DNA of 64,000 nucleotides from Mercurialis annua (taxonomy: Eukaryota; Streptophyta; Magnoliopsida; Malpighiales; Euphorbiaceae). The notes under the pieces were generated by a model. It was given only the letters and a program-made list of their open reading frames with translations. It was not told the origin of the DNA and did no database searches. Where the stretch lies: NCBI RefSeq assembly GCF_937616625.2, contig NC_065577.1:40577001-40641000 (forward strand), given 5' to 3'. Both the position numbers and the translations under genes were made by a program. Within the stretch, counting starts at the first letter, position 1, and every line of letters starts with the position of its first letter. Shown here in pieces: positions 23,600 through 34,245 of this stretch.

Positions 23600-23815
23600 A
23601 TACGATCATGACATGTCCTAAACGGGTTCCAACAATAAAACGGCACTTTTAAACTTTCTACATTCAGATTAATCCCTATTCAAGCTGGACGGGTCCTTTG
23701 TGGAAAGAAAAACTCTAACTCCAAATTTTAAATGGTTGCATACATGTATACGATTCGAACCCACAACCTCATTTAAACCATAAAAACGCCTTACCAATCT
23801 AAACTCTCTTCTTTC
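23600..23815 (-). mobile_element. tRNA-derived SINE (family 2), copy a
   Basis: On the minus strand there is a tRNA-like head with TGGTAAGGCGTTTTT and GGGTTCGAATCG (B box). The body is homologous to the better-bounded copy at 48444, sharing the TACATTCAGA...AATC, GAAA..AACTCTAAC and GCATACAT words. Ends and target duplication are not certain here. Confidence 0.6.
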
Positions 23816-24229
23816 TTATATAACCAACGTGACATTCTCTTTTAAAATCTGGCTTTGGTTATTTTTTTCTTTTTCAAAATCACCGCTATCTTTCAAATTT
23901 TTCCAAATACTTTTACTTTACATCAATTGAATAAAAGAGTAATAATAAAAAGAATTTCAAAATTTTATAAATTATTATAATTTTATTTAAAACTTTTAAT
24001 TTTTATAATAATAATAATGTAATTCCAATATTTTATTATAATTTTAGCTATTTTTTAAATCAATTTAATTTTCTTAATATCTCACCTCAATACAATAAAA
24101 AAATTCAATTTATGATTTTATTAAACTTTCTTTTATCAAAAGATACTTATTAAAATTAGGTTATAATTGACAATATTAAAAACATTTGGTCATAAATAAA
24201 AATATTAAAAAGTTTAACATTTTAAATAA

Positions 24230-24490
24230 TTTATAAAATTTTGACATAAACTTTTAATTTTAGCAAAAAGGTACACAAACTTTTCAATTTTTGCAATTAA
24301 AACCACGTTTGCGTTTTCTTGAAAAAAATGGTGCCATTTTACATTCAAAACAGTATCGTTTTACGTCTAAAATGTGTCGATGTCTTAATTACAAAAATTG
24401 GAAAGTTTGTATGCTTTTTTGTCAAAATTAAAAATTTAACATGTGAAATTTGCTGATTTTTGGTGCATTTAGACCTTAAAAAGAGCTACA
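24230..24490. repeat. imperfect foldback repeat
   Basis: An arm with CACAAACTTTTCAATTTTTG (24276) is matched by the inverse CAAAAATTGGAAAGTTTG at about 24393-24411, and TGCAATTAA is matched by TTAATTACA. It looks like another short non-autonomous element, but I could not fix a target duplication. Confidence 0.45.
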
Positions 24491-24636
24491 ATTGAAATGT
24501 ACTTAATAAAGTTGGGTCAAAATCACTATTTTTAGATAAAATTGTCAGAATTTAAAAATATTTTTAAATTATCAAGTAAAACAACTCTTTGTGAGACATA
24601 ATCTCAAGAATATCAATTTAGTAAGAAAACTATATA

Positions 24637-24654
24637 GGGGAGGGGGGGGGGGGG
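24637..24654 (+). repeat. G-rich tract GGGGA(G)13
   Basis: Four Gs, one A and thirteen Gs in a row stand out sharply in very AT-rich DNA. It lies about 135 bp upstream of the open frame at 24790. It could form G-quadruplex structure, and its exact length may be unreliable in assembly. Confidence 0.8.
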
Positions 24655-25035
24655 TGAATATATAAAAAGATACCGTCAAAAAGGGCACATGCCGAAAGTG
24701 GAAGAGGTCTGCCATTAAATAGAAAAGAAGAGTAAATATGATCCATTCTTTTACAGAATTACCTTATCATCTTTCTAAATTTGACATAAATGGAGAAGGA
24801 GGAGCATACTTTTGCAACTAAATACGCTCTTCTTTATATAGCCCCCACACAATTTATCCTTAAGGAATTTGAATTGAATTCCTTAGTCAAACAATTGATG
24901 CAAAATTTAAATTCAATCCAAGATACTTATAGAAAGTATATAAAGGTAAGTCGGCCGTCAAGTCGGCTGAGAGCCGACTTGCTTTCTGGTCATGACAAAT
25001 TCTCCGGTTGGCTTAGCAACCACTTCGGCATGAAT

Positions 25036-25210
25036 TATCAGAATTAAGAACTGAATCTGAAAATTTTCATTAATTATAAATGAATTACACTTTTGTTTTT
25101 ATAAGAGAATAAGCACCACGTGTCTTATCCTTATTTGCCTCTAATACTAACGGCTCTATAACTAACCAATAAACAGTCTAAATAAAATAACTAATCTCTG
25201 TTTTCTGTTA
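25036..25210 (-). repeat. copia 3' LTR (175 bp)
   Basis: It matches the copy at 30354-30528 over its full length, with no difference seen by eye. On the minus strand it contains G-box CACGTG (25117-25122) followed by the TATA-like TATAAAAA (25096-25103), a plausible promoter. Terminal bases TAACAGAA and the inverse of the other end TATCAGAA form short imperfect inverted repeats. Confidence 0.9.
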
Positions 25211-25325
25211 TTCACAGAAAACATTTCTTCTTCTTCTTTCTGTTTAATGTAACAGCTCTGATTTGCAGTTCTTGATTGCTAAGGAAGTTGAGGTGAGATT
25301 CACTGCTTATACTTAACATCCCCCC
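25211..25325 (-). other. copia 3' untranslated region with GGGGGGATGTTAAG motif
   Basis: On the minus strand, RNase H is followed by AGCTTGAGGGGGGATGTTAA, the usual polypurine tract and TG start of an LTR in many plant copia elements. In this copy the repeated LTR begins 109 bp further on, at TAACAG. A second purine run (AAGAAGAAGAAATG) lies just before it. TTGCTAAGGAAGTTGAGGT occurs twice, at about 25276 and 25359. Confidence 0.6.
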
Positions 25326-26057
25326 TCAAGCTGGAGTGTATAGATCTTGTACACCAAGCTTGCTAAGGAAGTTGAGGTAGGCTGAAGATGATAAGGGTTT
25401 TGTAAAAAAGTCAGCTAGCTGATTTTCAGAAGAAATTGGAAAAAGATGTAGAAGCCCTGATTGAATCTTTTGTCTGACTATATGACAATCTATTTCGATG
25501 TGTTTTGTCCTCTCATGGAAGACTGGATTATGAGCCAAATAACAGGCAGCTTGGTTATCACAGTAGACACTTGCTGGAGTTGAATCTTGAATTTGAAGAT
25601 CTTGCAACAGATACTGAATCCACTGAATTTCACATGTGACATTGGCCAAAGCTCTATATTCAGCTTCTGAGCTTGACTTTGAAACTGTGGCCTGTTTTTT
25701 GGTTTTCCATGATATAAGAGAGTCTCCTATGAAAACACAAAAACCTGTGATTGATTTTCTGCTATCTGGACATGTTGCCCAATCTGAATCTGAGAATGCC
25801 TTGACTTTATTCTGATTTATTGCTGAGAAAAAAAGACCTTGTCCTGGTGACTTCTTTAAGTATCTCATGATTCTGCCTATGGCTGCATAATGAGCTTCAG
25901 TAGGACAATCCAAATATTGTGATAATTGTTGTACTGAAAAGGCTATATCTGGCCTAGTACTACAAAGATAAATTAATTTTCCTACCAATCTTCTATAAGA
26001 CTTAACATCAGAATAAGGAGAGCTGTCATCCTTACTGAGTCTTGTTGTAGTAACCAT
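25326..26057 (-). CDS. copia RNase H / end of pol (third fragment)
   Basis: 243-codon open frame covering the C-terminal pol region of the copia element. Visible motifs include RRLVGKLIYLCSTRPDIAF, the RNase H active-site region SDSDWA, SKSSSEAEYRAL, YCDNQAA, and the end motif HIEIDCHIVRQKI...LADFFTKPL. The first Met is internal; the real frame continues upstream to the stop at 26229-26231. It would degrade the RNA strand during reverse transcription in the virus-like particle if made. It is in frame with the RT fragment apart from that stop. Confidence 0.9.
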   Translation of the reverse strand: MVTTTRLSKDDSSPYSDVKSYRRLVGKLIYLCSTRPDIAFSVQQLSQYLDCPTEAHYAAIGRIMRYLKKSPGQGLFFSAINQNKVKAFSDSDWATCPDSRKSITGFCVFIGDSLISWKTKKQATVSKSSSEAEYRALANVTCEIQWIQYLLQDLQIQDSTPASVYCDNQAACYLAHNPVFHERTKHIEIDCHIVRQKIQSGLLHLFPISSENQLADFFTKPLSSSAYLNFLSKLGVQDLYTPA

Positions 26058-26240
26058 TGGTGTAGCTGCAGGCTTAGAACCTAAGTAGCCTGTTTCTGTG
26101 AGTAAGTCCAGGGTATATTTCTTTTGACATAAGTTGATACCAGCTCTTGATCTTGCTACTTCAAGTCCTAAGAAAAACTTTAGATTTCCTAAGTCTTTTA
26201 TTTTGAATTCCTTATGCAGATAAGCTTTGACTGAGTTGAT

Positions 26241-27029
26241 TTATGTCATGTCATTTCCTGATAAAATTACATCATCTACATAGACAAGAAGGGTTGTGAA
26301 TCCAGTTTGCTGCATTTTTGTAAATAAAGAGGAATCTGATGCTGCTTGTTTGTACCCTTGTGATAGTAAGGCTTCTGTCAATTTGACATTCCATTGTCTA
26401 CTGGCTTGTTTAAGGCCATACAATGATTTATTCAATCTGCATACTATGTTAGACTGTTCACATTTAAGACCAAGTGGAATTTGCATATAGACCTCTTCAT
26501 GCAAATCACCATGTAAAAATGCATTATTTATATCAAGTTGCTGTAAAAACCAATTTTTAGAAGATGCAATGGCTAATAAAACTCTTATGGTAGTCATTTT
26601 TGCTACTGGTGAAAAAGTTTCTATATAATCTATACCATTCTGTTGAGTATAACCCTTAGCTACTAGGCGTGCTTTATGTCTTTCTAAAGTACCATCACTA
26701 TGATATTTAGTCTTATATACCCACTTACACCCTATAGGTACTTTTCCAGTTGGTAAAGGTGTTAATGTCCATGTATTGTTCATAGCTAAGGCCTCTAATT
26801 CTTTATTCATTGCTTCTGTCCAACAAATATGCTTTATAGCATCATTATATGTTTTTGGTTCCTTATTAGAATCCACAGACACAGAAAAAAATTTATGTTT
26901 GGAAAGTAAATTATCATAAGTAAAAACTTTTGACAGACTATGAGGTGTTGTCTTAGTACAGCTACAAATATAATCCTTTAGAGTTACAGGTTTTTGAGTA
27001 ATCCTAGAAGATCTCCTAGCTTGGACCAA
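26241..27029 (-). CDS. copia reverse transcriptase (second fragment)
   Basis: 262-codon frame with the reverse transcriptase of the copia element: [66 protein letters not shown] and the catalytic box YVDD (near the end). It starts out of frame with the preceding 1001-codon ORF because of a one-base change around 27040-27050. It ends at a TAA directly after SGNDMT, where related elements continue into the connection domain. The remaining sequence after the TAA is still readable, so the stop is a single point lesion. Confidence 0.9.
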   Translation of the reverse strand: MVQARRSSRITQKPVTLKDYICSCTKTTPHSLSKVFTYDNLLSKHKFFSVSVDSNKEPKTYNDAIKHICWTEAMNKELEALAMNNTWTLTPLPTGKVPIGCKWVYKTKYHSDGTLERHKARLVAKGYTQQNGIDYIETFSPVAKMTTIRVLLAIASSKNWFLQQLDINNAFLHGDLHEEVYMQIPLGLKCEQSNIVCRLNKSLYGLKQASRQWNVKLTEALLSQGYKQAASDSSLFTKMQQTGFTTLLVYVDDVILSGNDMT

Positions 27030-29989
27030 TGGATTATCACAGTTTCAGTTAAAGGACTAACTAGTTCTGGTGGACTAACTAATTCTGTATGACCAGAAAT
27101 AGGCACAGGTTGTTCTGAATGTTGAATACTAGCTGTATTACTTAATTCTGGTCTTTGTTTTAAAGAATGATCTGTAATATCCATATGTGTATTGTCTAAG
27201 ACAGGCAAACTTGAAACTGACTCAAAAGAATCAGTTAATGTAACATCCTTAAAAGGAAATAAGTGTTCATAGAACCTTACATCCCTAGAAACAAAAACCT
27301 GTTTTGTTTGTATGTTGTACAATCTATATCCTTTGGTATTTTCTGGATAACCTATAAACAAACACTGAGTTGCCCTAGGTGTAAATTTACTCCTATTATG
27401 AGCTATGGTAGAAGCATATGCTAAACAACTAAAAATTCTTAAATTATCAAAAACTGGCAACTTATGAAACAAAATTTCATATGGAGTTTTAAGATCTAAA
27501 ACAGGAGATGGTGTTCTGTTAATCAGATAAGTAGCATGATGCACACAATCAGACCAAAACTTTAAAGGCACAGAAGATTGAAATTTTAATGCTCTAGCTA
27601 TGTTCAAAATATGTTGATGTTTCCTCTCCACTATAGAATTCTGCTGAGGAGTATAAATGCAGGATGTTTGATGAATAATGCCTTTTGTTTTATAGAAATC
27701 AACCATATTAAATTCCAATCCATTATCAGTCCTTATTACTTTTATTTTTGTATCAAACTGTGTTTCAACATATTGACAAAAACTAAAAATAACAGATCTG
27801 ACCTCTGATTTTAATTTTAATAAAAACAACCATGTAAATCTACTTTTATCATCAACTATTGTTAAAAAATACTTGTGACCATACATTGAATGTATTCTGG
27901 CTGGTCCCCATATATCAACATGAATAAGATCAAAACAATTGATTGAAACAGAAGTACTTAATGGAAAAACATTCCTCTTTTGTTTAGCTAAATGACAAAT
28001 CTTACAATGACTTTCAACAGGCAACTTTATACTTGAATTTATAGATTGTAAACATTTTAATCCAGAATTTGCTAAGTGACCTAGTCTATAATGCCACAAA
28101 TTTTGAGAATCAACCTTTTCAACTAAAAAATCTGCTTTATTAGAAGAATCTTTATCAGCTGAACTAGTAGACACAGTTGCAGAAATTTTTCCAGAAATCA
28201 CAGAAACAGAATCATTCATTTTCTTATCATGAAACTGATCTTTATCCAGATGATAAAGACCTTGAAATTCTTTAGCTAATCCAATCATCATCCATCTGAT
28301 ATGATCCTGTATAATGCAAAGATTTTTATGAAGTATAAAACAATAGTTGTATTGTTGAATTAACTTACTTGTAGACATCAAGTTAAAAGAAAAAGCAGGA
28401 ACATATAACACATTTTTTAAAACCAAATCTTTACTAAACTGCACTATACCTATATGAGTGACAGGAATCTTTTGACAATTTGGTAAAGTTACTGACACAT
28501 TAAAAACAGTTTTATATGAAGTGAATGCAGACAATGAACAAGCAATATGGTCTGTAGCCCCTGAGTCAATGATCCAAGTTGAGGATAAAGACTCTTGTCT
28601 AGAAGTACATGCTGTAAAATTTTTAAAATATGAGTAAGTACTAGAAAACATACCTGTTTTTTCTGTTGTTGGAATAAAGTTTGTTGAGATAGTATTCACT
28701 CTAGGTGAGGCAACTTTAGAGACAGACATATTTTGTTGTAGAAGAGATATCAACTGTGCATACTGATCTTGAGTTATAGGAGGTGTAGAGTTAACATTTG
28801 ACTCATTAGCAGAATGAGTTGCAATATTTTTATCCTGAACTTGACCTTGAGCCATAGTTTTGTCATAACCAAAACCAGTTTCATTACCATAAACCTGCTG
28901 TCCTTCATAACCACAATCTTCATAAGAATAAGCCTGCTCTAAACCATAACTATCTTCTTGTTCATTAATAACCATTTCTCCAACTTGATTAACATAAGTC
29001 TGAGGCTTATACCTAGGTTTATAACCAGGAGGATAACCATGCTTCTTGAAGCATATATCAACAGTATGACCAGAAAAACCACAATGACTACACATAGGTT
29101 TACCAATATTAGGATTAGTATAAAATTTCTTTTGTCCTCCTTGTACATTCTGTCCAGAATTAGAACCCATTGGAGGCCTAAAAAACCTATTATTCTGACC
29201 TCTATTACTATTATAAGACTGTCTATTAAAAGAATTAGACTGAGCAGCAAAAACATGAGGGTCAATAGTTTGTGAAACATTTGATCCAATTCCTAATTCT
29301 CTTTCATGCTGCAAAGCTAAAGAAAATACTTTGTTGATCTTAGGTAAAGGTTCTAACATTAAAACCTGAGTTCTAATAACAGAATAACCTTCATTCAATC
29401 CTTTTAAAAACCTTATTACACAATCTGCTTCTTGATAGTCTTTAACCAGAGTTAAAGCATTGCAATGGCATTGAGGAATACACATACAAACTGGAATCAT
29501 TCTCATATTAGATAACTCATCCCATAACATCTTTAAATGAGTAAAATAGTCAGTGACTGAAAGATTGTTTTGCTTAAAACTATAAATCTCCTCTTGTAAA
29601 TCAGAAATCCTAGTAACATTCCCTTGAGAAAACCTATCATGCAAATCTTTCCAGACATCTAAAGCATTGTCTTTCCAAAGAATACTTTGAGCAATAGAAG
29701 GAGTTAAAGACCTTAGAATCCAAGAAAGTACCATAGTGTTGCAACGCTCCCAAACAGAAAATAAAGAATCACTCTTTGCTGGAACTGCTATACTGCCATC
29801 AACAAACTTCAATTTGTTCTTTGAAAGCAAACACATACGCATAGACCTAGCCCATGAATGATAATTCTGTCCATTCATTAATGGTGAAACCAAGATCAGT
29901 GAAGGATTTTCACTAGGATGCAAATAATAAGGACTTGAAGGTAATTCATAATCTGGTGTATTAAAAGCCATTTTTCTTGATAATAACAA
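26984..29989 (-). CDS. copia gag-protease-integrase (first fragment)
   Basis: 1001-codon frame; the likely true start is the Met at 29971 (MAFNTPDY). Residues 20-65 match the plant copia gag N-terminus (Retrotran_gag_3 type, [10 protein letters not shown]...NYHSWARSM). A CCHC zinc knuckle is at residues 300-313 (C, C, H, C spacing 2-4-4). The protease active site is DSG at 475-477. The integrase zinc-binding HHCC is at H633, H638, C662 and C665, and the catalytic core has D692, D755 and E788. It would package RNA, process the polyprotein and insert the cDNA. The last 20 codons are out of frame because of the frameshift near 27045. Confidence 0.93.
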   Translation of the reverse strand: MLLSRKMAFNTPDYELPSSPYYLHPSENPSLILVSPLMNGQNYHSWARSMRMCLLSKNKLKFVDGSIAVPAKSDSLFSVWERCNTMVLSWILRSLTPSIAQSILWKDNALDVWKDLHDRFSQGNVTRISDLQEEIYSFKQNNLSVTDYFTHLKMLWDELSNMRMIPVCMCIPQCHCNALTLVKDYQEADCVIRFLKGLNEGYSVIRTQVLMLEPLPKINKVFSLALQHERELGIGSNVSQTIDPHVFAAQSNSFNRQSYNSNRGQNNRFFRPPMGSNSGQNVQGGQKKFYTNPNIGKPMCSHCGFSGHTVDICFKKHGYPPGYKPRYKPQTYVNQVGEMVINEQEDSYGLEQAYSYEDCGYEGQQVYGNETGFGYDKTMAQGQVQDKNIATHSANESNVNSTPPITQDQYAQLISLLQQNMSVSKVASPRVNTISTNFIPTTEKTGMFSSTYSYFKNFTACTSRQESLSSTWIIDSGATDHIACSLSAFTSYKTVFNVSVTLPNCQKIPVTHIGIVQFSKDLVLKNVLYVPAFSFNLMSTSKLIQQYNYCFILHKNLCIIQDHIRWMMIGLAKEFQGLYHLDKDQFHDKKMNDSVSVISGKISATVSTSSADKDSSNKADFLVEKVDSQNLWHYRLGHLANSGLKCLQSINSSIKLPVESHCKICHLAKQKRNVFPLSTSVSINCFDLIHVDIWGPARIHSMYGHKYFLTIVDDKSRFTWLFLLKLKSEVRSVIFSFCQYVETQFDTKIKVIRTDNGLEFNMVDFYKTKGIIHQTSCIYTPQQNSIVERKHQHILNIARALKFQSSVPLKFWSDCVHHATYLINRTPSPVLDLKTPYEILFHKLPVFDNLRIFSCLAYASTIAHNRSKFTPRATQCLFIGYPENTKGYRLYNIQTKQVFVSRDVRFYEHLFPFKDVTLTDSFESVSSLPVLDNTHMDITDHSLKQRPELSNTASIQHSEQPVPISGHTELVSPPELVSPLTETVIIHWSKLGDLLGLLKNL

Positions 29990-30341
29990 GAAATTAAGAA
30001 CAAGAGAAAATCAAGAAATAAGGAGAAATCAAAACAAGTCTGTTATGATTTTGAAGAAGAAAAAATTATTCAGAAATTGAAATTGTTCTTTATCTGTAAA
30101 ACAAGAAGAAGAAATAGAATGAGAAATTTTGATTTCAAGATTAAGAACCCAGAAATGAAATAAGAAATCTTGATTTCAAGATTAAGAACTGACAATGAAA
30201 AATTAATTCTCAGAGATTGAGAAATTATGAACTGAGAACAGAGAATAAGAAATCTGAAAGAATAAGAAATTAAGAACTGAGAATTTTAGCTTAATTGAGC
30301 TTGATTGAGCGGAAGAACTTTGTTTTTTCAATTATGTGAGA

Positions 30342-30353
30342 GCTCTGATACCA
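30342..30353 (-). other. copia primer-binding site
   Basis: TGGTATCAGAGC on the minus strand, directly adjoining the inner end of the 5' LTR. It is complementary to the 3' end of initiator Met tRNA. Confidence 0.9.
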
Positions 30354-30528
30354 TATCAGAATTAAGAACTGAATCTGAAAATTTTCATTAATTATAAATG
30401 AATTACACTTTTGTTTTTATAAGAGAATAAGCACCACGTGTCTTATCCTTATTTGCCTCTAATACTAACGGCTCTATAACTAACCAATAAACAGTCTAAA
30501 TAAAATAACTAATCTCTGTTTTCTGTTA
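30354..30528 (-). repeat. copia 5' LTR (175 bp)
   Basis: Matches the LTR at 25036-25210 with no visible difference. It has the same G-box (30435-30440) and TATA-like box (30414-30421). Its outer end at 30528 abuts the target duplication TGAAT. Confidence 0.9.
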
Positions 30529-30650
30529 TGAATAGCCACCGAACCGGATTGAAGACAGATTTGGATATAAAAAAATTTAAGAACGTTTTGGTGATAAAAA
30601 GAAAATTATATGTTGGTCAATTGTTAATGAAAAAGGTACAATCTTTGTGA

Positions 30651-31792
30651 ACACGCTACGTGAGGACTTGAGGATTTTATAAATTATTTGTAAGATGAAT
30701 ATTTAAGATAATTTTTAAATTGCTCTTTTGATATTTATTTTTGAAAAAAATCTTTTGATAAGTAATTTTAAAATTGTTAATAAGGATTTGTTTGAATGAA
30801 GAATCGAACTTATAATGTTATTCGAACGAAATCACTTAGATTTGGTCAGATATATAATTCACAAGTCAATTCCGTTTGGAGATAATTTGTTGAGCATCAA
30901 TGCAACGTTTTAAACATTAAATATTAGTAGATAATTGTCAAAGGAGGAGGAATATCAAATTCTACTTACAACAGGTCTTCATGGTAAAACATACTTTAAA
31001 CAGGCTTTTAAGTTTGATTAGTCTCAGTTAAAACTAAAACTAGTTTTAATATTGGTTATAATTTGTTATTTCTTCTTGTTAATATATTGATCGTGGAATT
31101 ATACTTATAGCCAAAATATAACCTTTTAAGATTTTGATTATTAAATTGCTGAAGGGTAAGATGTATGATGGGGTGGTAGTGACAATAATGATCGTTCAAT
31201 ATGAGTTTGAAATGCACACGTATAGTATCTTAAGAATTGAACCAAAAATCTATTAATGAAATTTTTCTTCTCTTTTTCTTTAGTCGATTTTGACGGATCT
31301 TTATTCGAATCATAAAAATTTAAAACTTTTTTGATCGGATCTTAATCCTCAACTTGAAAAATAAAGTCTTTATGATTGCTTTTTTCTAATATTTTTTTTA
31401 GTGTTGTGTTTGTGTTTTATTAGATCTAATTTGTGGATTCATGTTAAAGATAAGACTTGAAGTTTCACGGATAGAGCGACTTCAAGATCGTATTTTTAAC
31501 GTTAGAACCATAAATGTATTGGGTGACCCATTTGATGGTTTGAAAAGCCCTAATCGATGACTGTATTTACAGCACTCATCATTATCGTAGAATAGTTCTT
31601 TCAATATGTTGAAGAACCGTTGATTTATTGTATTTTCATTATTATTAATGGAAATTTAGCCTATGACAAAAAAAAAATTTAAAGATTATTTGGTAATGGT
31701 ATGAGACTGAATATTGCACTTATAATGAATGCTCATTGAATTGGTCAATTGGATAAAATTAAAAGATATACTATAATTTCAACGTTTGTTTC
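30651..31792. other. intergenic, no gene seen
   Basis: AT-rich. Around 31430-31680 the sequence reads like a degraded transcript end, with ATTATTATTAATGGAAATTT followed by a nine-base A run at 31669. That could be an old LINE or processed 3' tail. Nothing else is recognised. Confidence 0.4.
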
Positions 31793-32406
31793 TAATTTGA
31801 AATTATATGCTGCTGATGGCTTTGTAATTCAGGTATTAGTATTTAGACATAAAAATATGAATGTTCGTATTATTTGAGAATACACCCGAAGATACTTAAT
31901 CATCAAAATCTTGTTAGTTTAGCAAGTTCAAGAAGTACATTAAGCTTATATAGTTCAAGATCTTTGAATAATTTTAGTTAAGTTTAAAATGAAAAAAAAA
32001 AAAAGTAATTTTGTTCAGTTTTTTTTAAGAACGCAAATTAAAATAGAGTTTGTGAAAAATATCTTTGTAATCAGGGGCAGAGCCATGACATAAACAAGTA
32101 AAGTAAAGTAACCCACAGAATTCAAATATTTGTACTTTTTCATTTAGTGATAATTTTTTGGTTGGATTTTGATTTTAAGTTTCTATTTTAGTAAACAAAA
32201 TTTACTTCTTTAAGCTTATGTCGGTTCAGTCATTTTCTTTTCCTTACGTCTCGTGTAATCTCTAATAGATTTGCTTTGTGAAACAAGTAAATTGTCCTAG
32301 TTTAATTCAGATTAAATATGTGGTACAGTATTACTATAAATAACAAATCCATCACCTCATAATTTTACTTTCATAAGAAATATTAATTTTCACCATCCTA
32401 ATTGCC

Positions 32407-32967
32407 ATGCAATCCTCCGCAGAACATTCCCTAATTCCCTTTCAGGCACCGGAGAATCGTCGACTGCCGGAGAGTCGTTGACTGAGAAGAAGACTCCGAC
32501 AGTTAACTCTGTTGAACAAGAGTCTTCATCCAAGCCAAAACCTAAGTTGCGAATTCGATATTGCGGTTCAACCAAATCTGATCAGAACTTAACGAAAGAA
32601 TACAAGAAATCTCAACTTGACGGGAATAATCTGAACTATTTGAAGCATATGAGAGTAGTTTCGAAGAAACTATTTTTTGATGAACTGGAAGAAGTTGATC
32701 ATCAACATCATCTTATTCATCAACTTGCAGATCATCAGGTGATTAACAAGAAACGGACGACGACGATGAAGGTGCCGAATTTTAACTATAACGCTTACGA
32801 AAGATGAGATCGAACAGGATTTCGCAGCTGCCAGAATCAAATTGTAGGGAGTTCATAAAAGGAAGAGGACGTTAAAGGTTCAAGAAAAGCTTGATGAGGT
32901 TTTTCCTGGTTTGGACTTGTGTAATATTAATTCCACTACTTACACAATTGGTCGAACCATGACTTGA
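32407..32967 (+). pseudogene. DUF1639 copy A (frameshifted)
   Basis: Homologous to the intact middle copy. It lacks one base near codon 5 (TCCGCAGA instead of TCCGTCAGA), so the true ATG soon runs into a stop. A one-base gain near 32783 (TTTTAACTA instead of TTTTACTA) breaks the conserved C-terminal block, and a TAG follows at about 32847. The central part stays readable (32478-32807). At the 3' end it keeps TGA (32965-32967), the likely ancestral stop. Its promoter region is as complete as in copy B, so it may be transcribed, but it cannot give the full protein. Confidence 0.85.
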
Positions 32968-33624
32968 TTAGGGTTTCAATTCTTTAAATTGTTGTTGTTT
33001 GCATTCATATTTTTAATTTGAAATTATATGTTCATGATGGCTTCGTATTTCAGGTATCAGTATTTAGACATAAAAATATGAATGTTCGTATTGTTTGAGA
33101 ATGCACCCGGAGATACTTAATCATCAAAATCTTATTAGTTCAGCAAGTTCAAGAAGTACACTGAGCTTATATGGTTCAAGATCTTTGAATAATTTTAGTT
33201 AAGTTTAAAATGAAAAAAAAAAGCAATTTTGTTAAGTTTTTTTTAAGAATGCAAATTAAAATAGAGTTTGTGAAAAATATCTTTGTAATCAGGGGCAGAG
33301 CCATGACATAAACAAGTAAACTGAAGTAACCCACAGAATTTAAATATTTGTACTTGTTCATTTAGTGATAATTTTTTGGTTGGATTTTGATTTTAAGTTT
33401 CTATTTTGGTAAACAAAATTTACTTCTTTAAGCTTATGTCGGTTCAGTCATTTTCTTTTCCTTGCGTCTCGTGTAATCTCTAATAGATTTGCTTTGTGAA
33501 ACAAGTAAATCGTCCTAGTTTAATTCGGATTAAATATGTGGTACAGTATTACTATAAATAACAAACTCATCACCTCATAATTTTACTTTCATAAGAAATA
33601 TTAATTTTCACCATCCTAATTGCC

Positions 33625-34245
33625 ATGCAATCCTCCGTCAGAACATTCCCTAATTCTCTTTCCGGCACCGGAGAATCGTCGACTGCCGGAGAGTCGTTGG
33701 CTGAGAAGAAGACTCCGACAGTTAACTCTGTTGAACAAGAGCCTTCATCCAAGCCAAAACCTAAGTTGCGAATTCGATATTGCGGTTCAACCAAACCTGA
33801 TCAGAACTTAATGAAAGAATACAAGAAATCTCAACTTGACGAGAATAATCTGAACTATTTGAAGCATAAGAGAGTAGTTTCGAAAAAACTATTTTTTGAT
33901 GAACTGGAAGAGGCTGATCATCAACATCATCTTATTCTTCAACTTGCGGATCATCAGGTGATTAAGAAGAAACGGACGACGACGATGAAGGTGCCGAATT
34001 TTACTATAACGCTTACGAAAGATGAGATCGAACAGGATTACGCAGCTGCCGGAATCAAATTATCGGGAGTTCATAAAAGGAAGAGGCCGTTGAAGGTTCA
34101 AAAAAAGCTTGATGAGCTTTTTCTTGGTTTAGACTTGTGTAATATTAATTCCACTACTTACACAATTGGTCGAACCATGACTTTATTAGGGTTTCAATTC
34201 TTTAAATTGTTGTTGTTTATTAATCCATTCATATTTTTAATTTGA
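33625..34245 (+). CDS. DUF1639 family protein, copy B (only open copy, stop-loss)
   Basis: 206 residues, the only copy of the array with an open frame. The plant-specific DUF1639 block is at the C-terminus: MKVPNFTITLTKDEIEQDY at about 121-139, a basic HKRKRPLK stretch, then VQKKLDELFLGLDL at about 157-171. The N-terminal half is Ser-, Pro- and Lys-rich and probably disordered. The family has no known biochemical role. A TATA-like CTATAAATAA lies about 75 bp upstream. Copies A and C end at TGA after ...GRTMT; here that codon reads TTA (34183-34185), adding 21 mostly hydrophobic residues to the tail. The frame may therefore also be decaying. Family call is from recalled motif wording. Confidence 0.75.
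   Translation: MQSSVRTFPNSLSGTGESSTAGESLAEKKTPTVNSVEQEPSSKPKPKLRIRYCGSTKPDQNLMKEYKKSQLDENNLNYLKHKRVVSKKLFFDELEEADHQHHLILQLADHQVIKKKRTTTMKVPNFTITLTKDEIEQDYAAAGIKLSGVHKRKRPLKVQKKLDELFLGLDLCNINSTTYTIGRTMTLLGFQFFKLLLFINPFIFLI

Larger units (their letters stand above)
25036..30528 (-). mobile_element. Ty1/copia LTR retrotransposon, complete but with broken pol
   Basis: A 5493-bp element on the minus strand with two 175-bp LTRs and a 5-bp target duplication TGAAT (25031-25035 and 30529-30533). The primer-binding site TGGTATCAGAGC directly follows the 5' LTR (30342-30353, read on minus) and matches the initiator-Met tRNA 3' end used by most plant copia elements. The order gag, protease, integrase, reverse transcriptase, RNase H is typical of copia. 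LTR ends are TA...TA, not TG...CA. The pol region has one frameshift and one in-frame stop. No difference between the two LTRs was seen, so insertion is recent. Confidence 0.93.
24790..30650 (+). pseudogene. uncharacterised ORF split by the copia insertion
   Basis: The reading frame from ATG 24790 runs 82 codons up to the insertion point (25035). If the 5493-bp element and one copy of the 5-bp duplication are removed, the frame stays open for another 38 codons after 30533 and ends at TGA 30648-30650, 120 codons in all. The part near the junction (24950-25035 and 30534-30575) is more GC-rich than its surroundings. A good donor (AAAG|GTAAGT) lies at 24944, so a spliced gene is also possible. 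I recognise no domain. It may be a chance frame. Confidence 0.3.

Noticed and set aside
28939..29289. hydrophobic frames in both strands over the copia gag
   Set aside because: Alternative frames of the gag zinc-knuckle region; no independent support.
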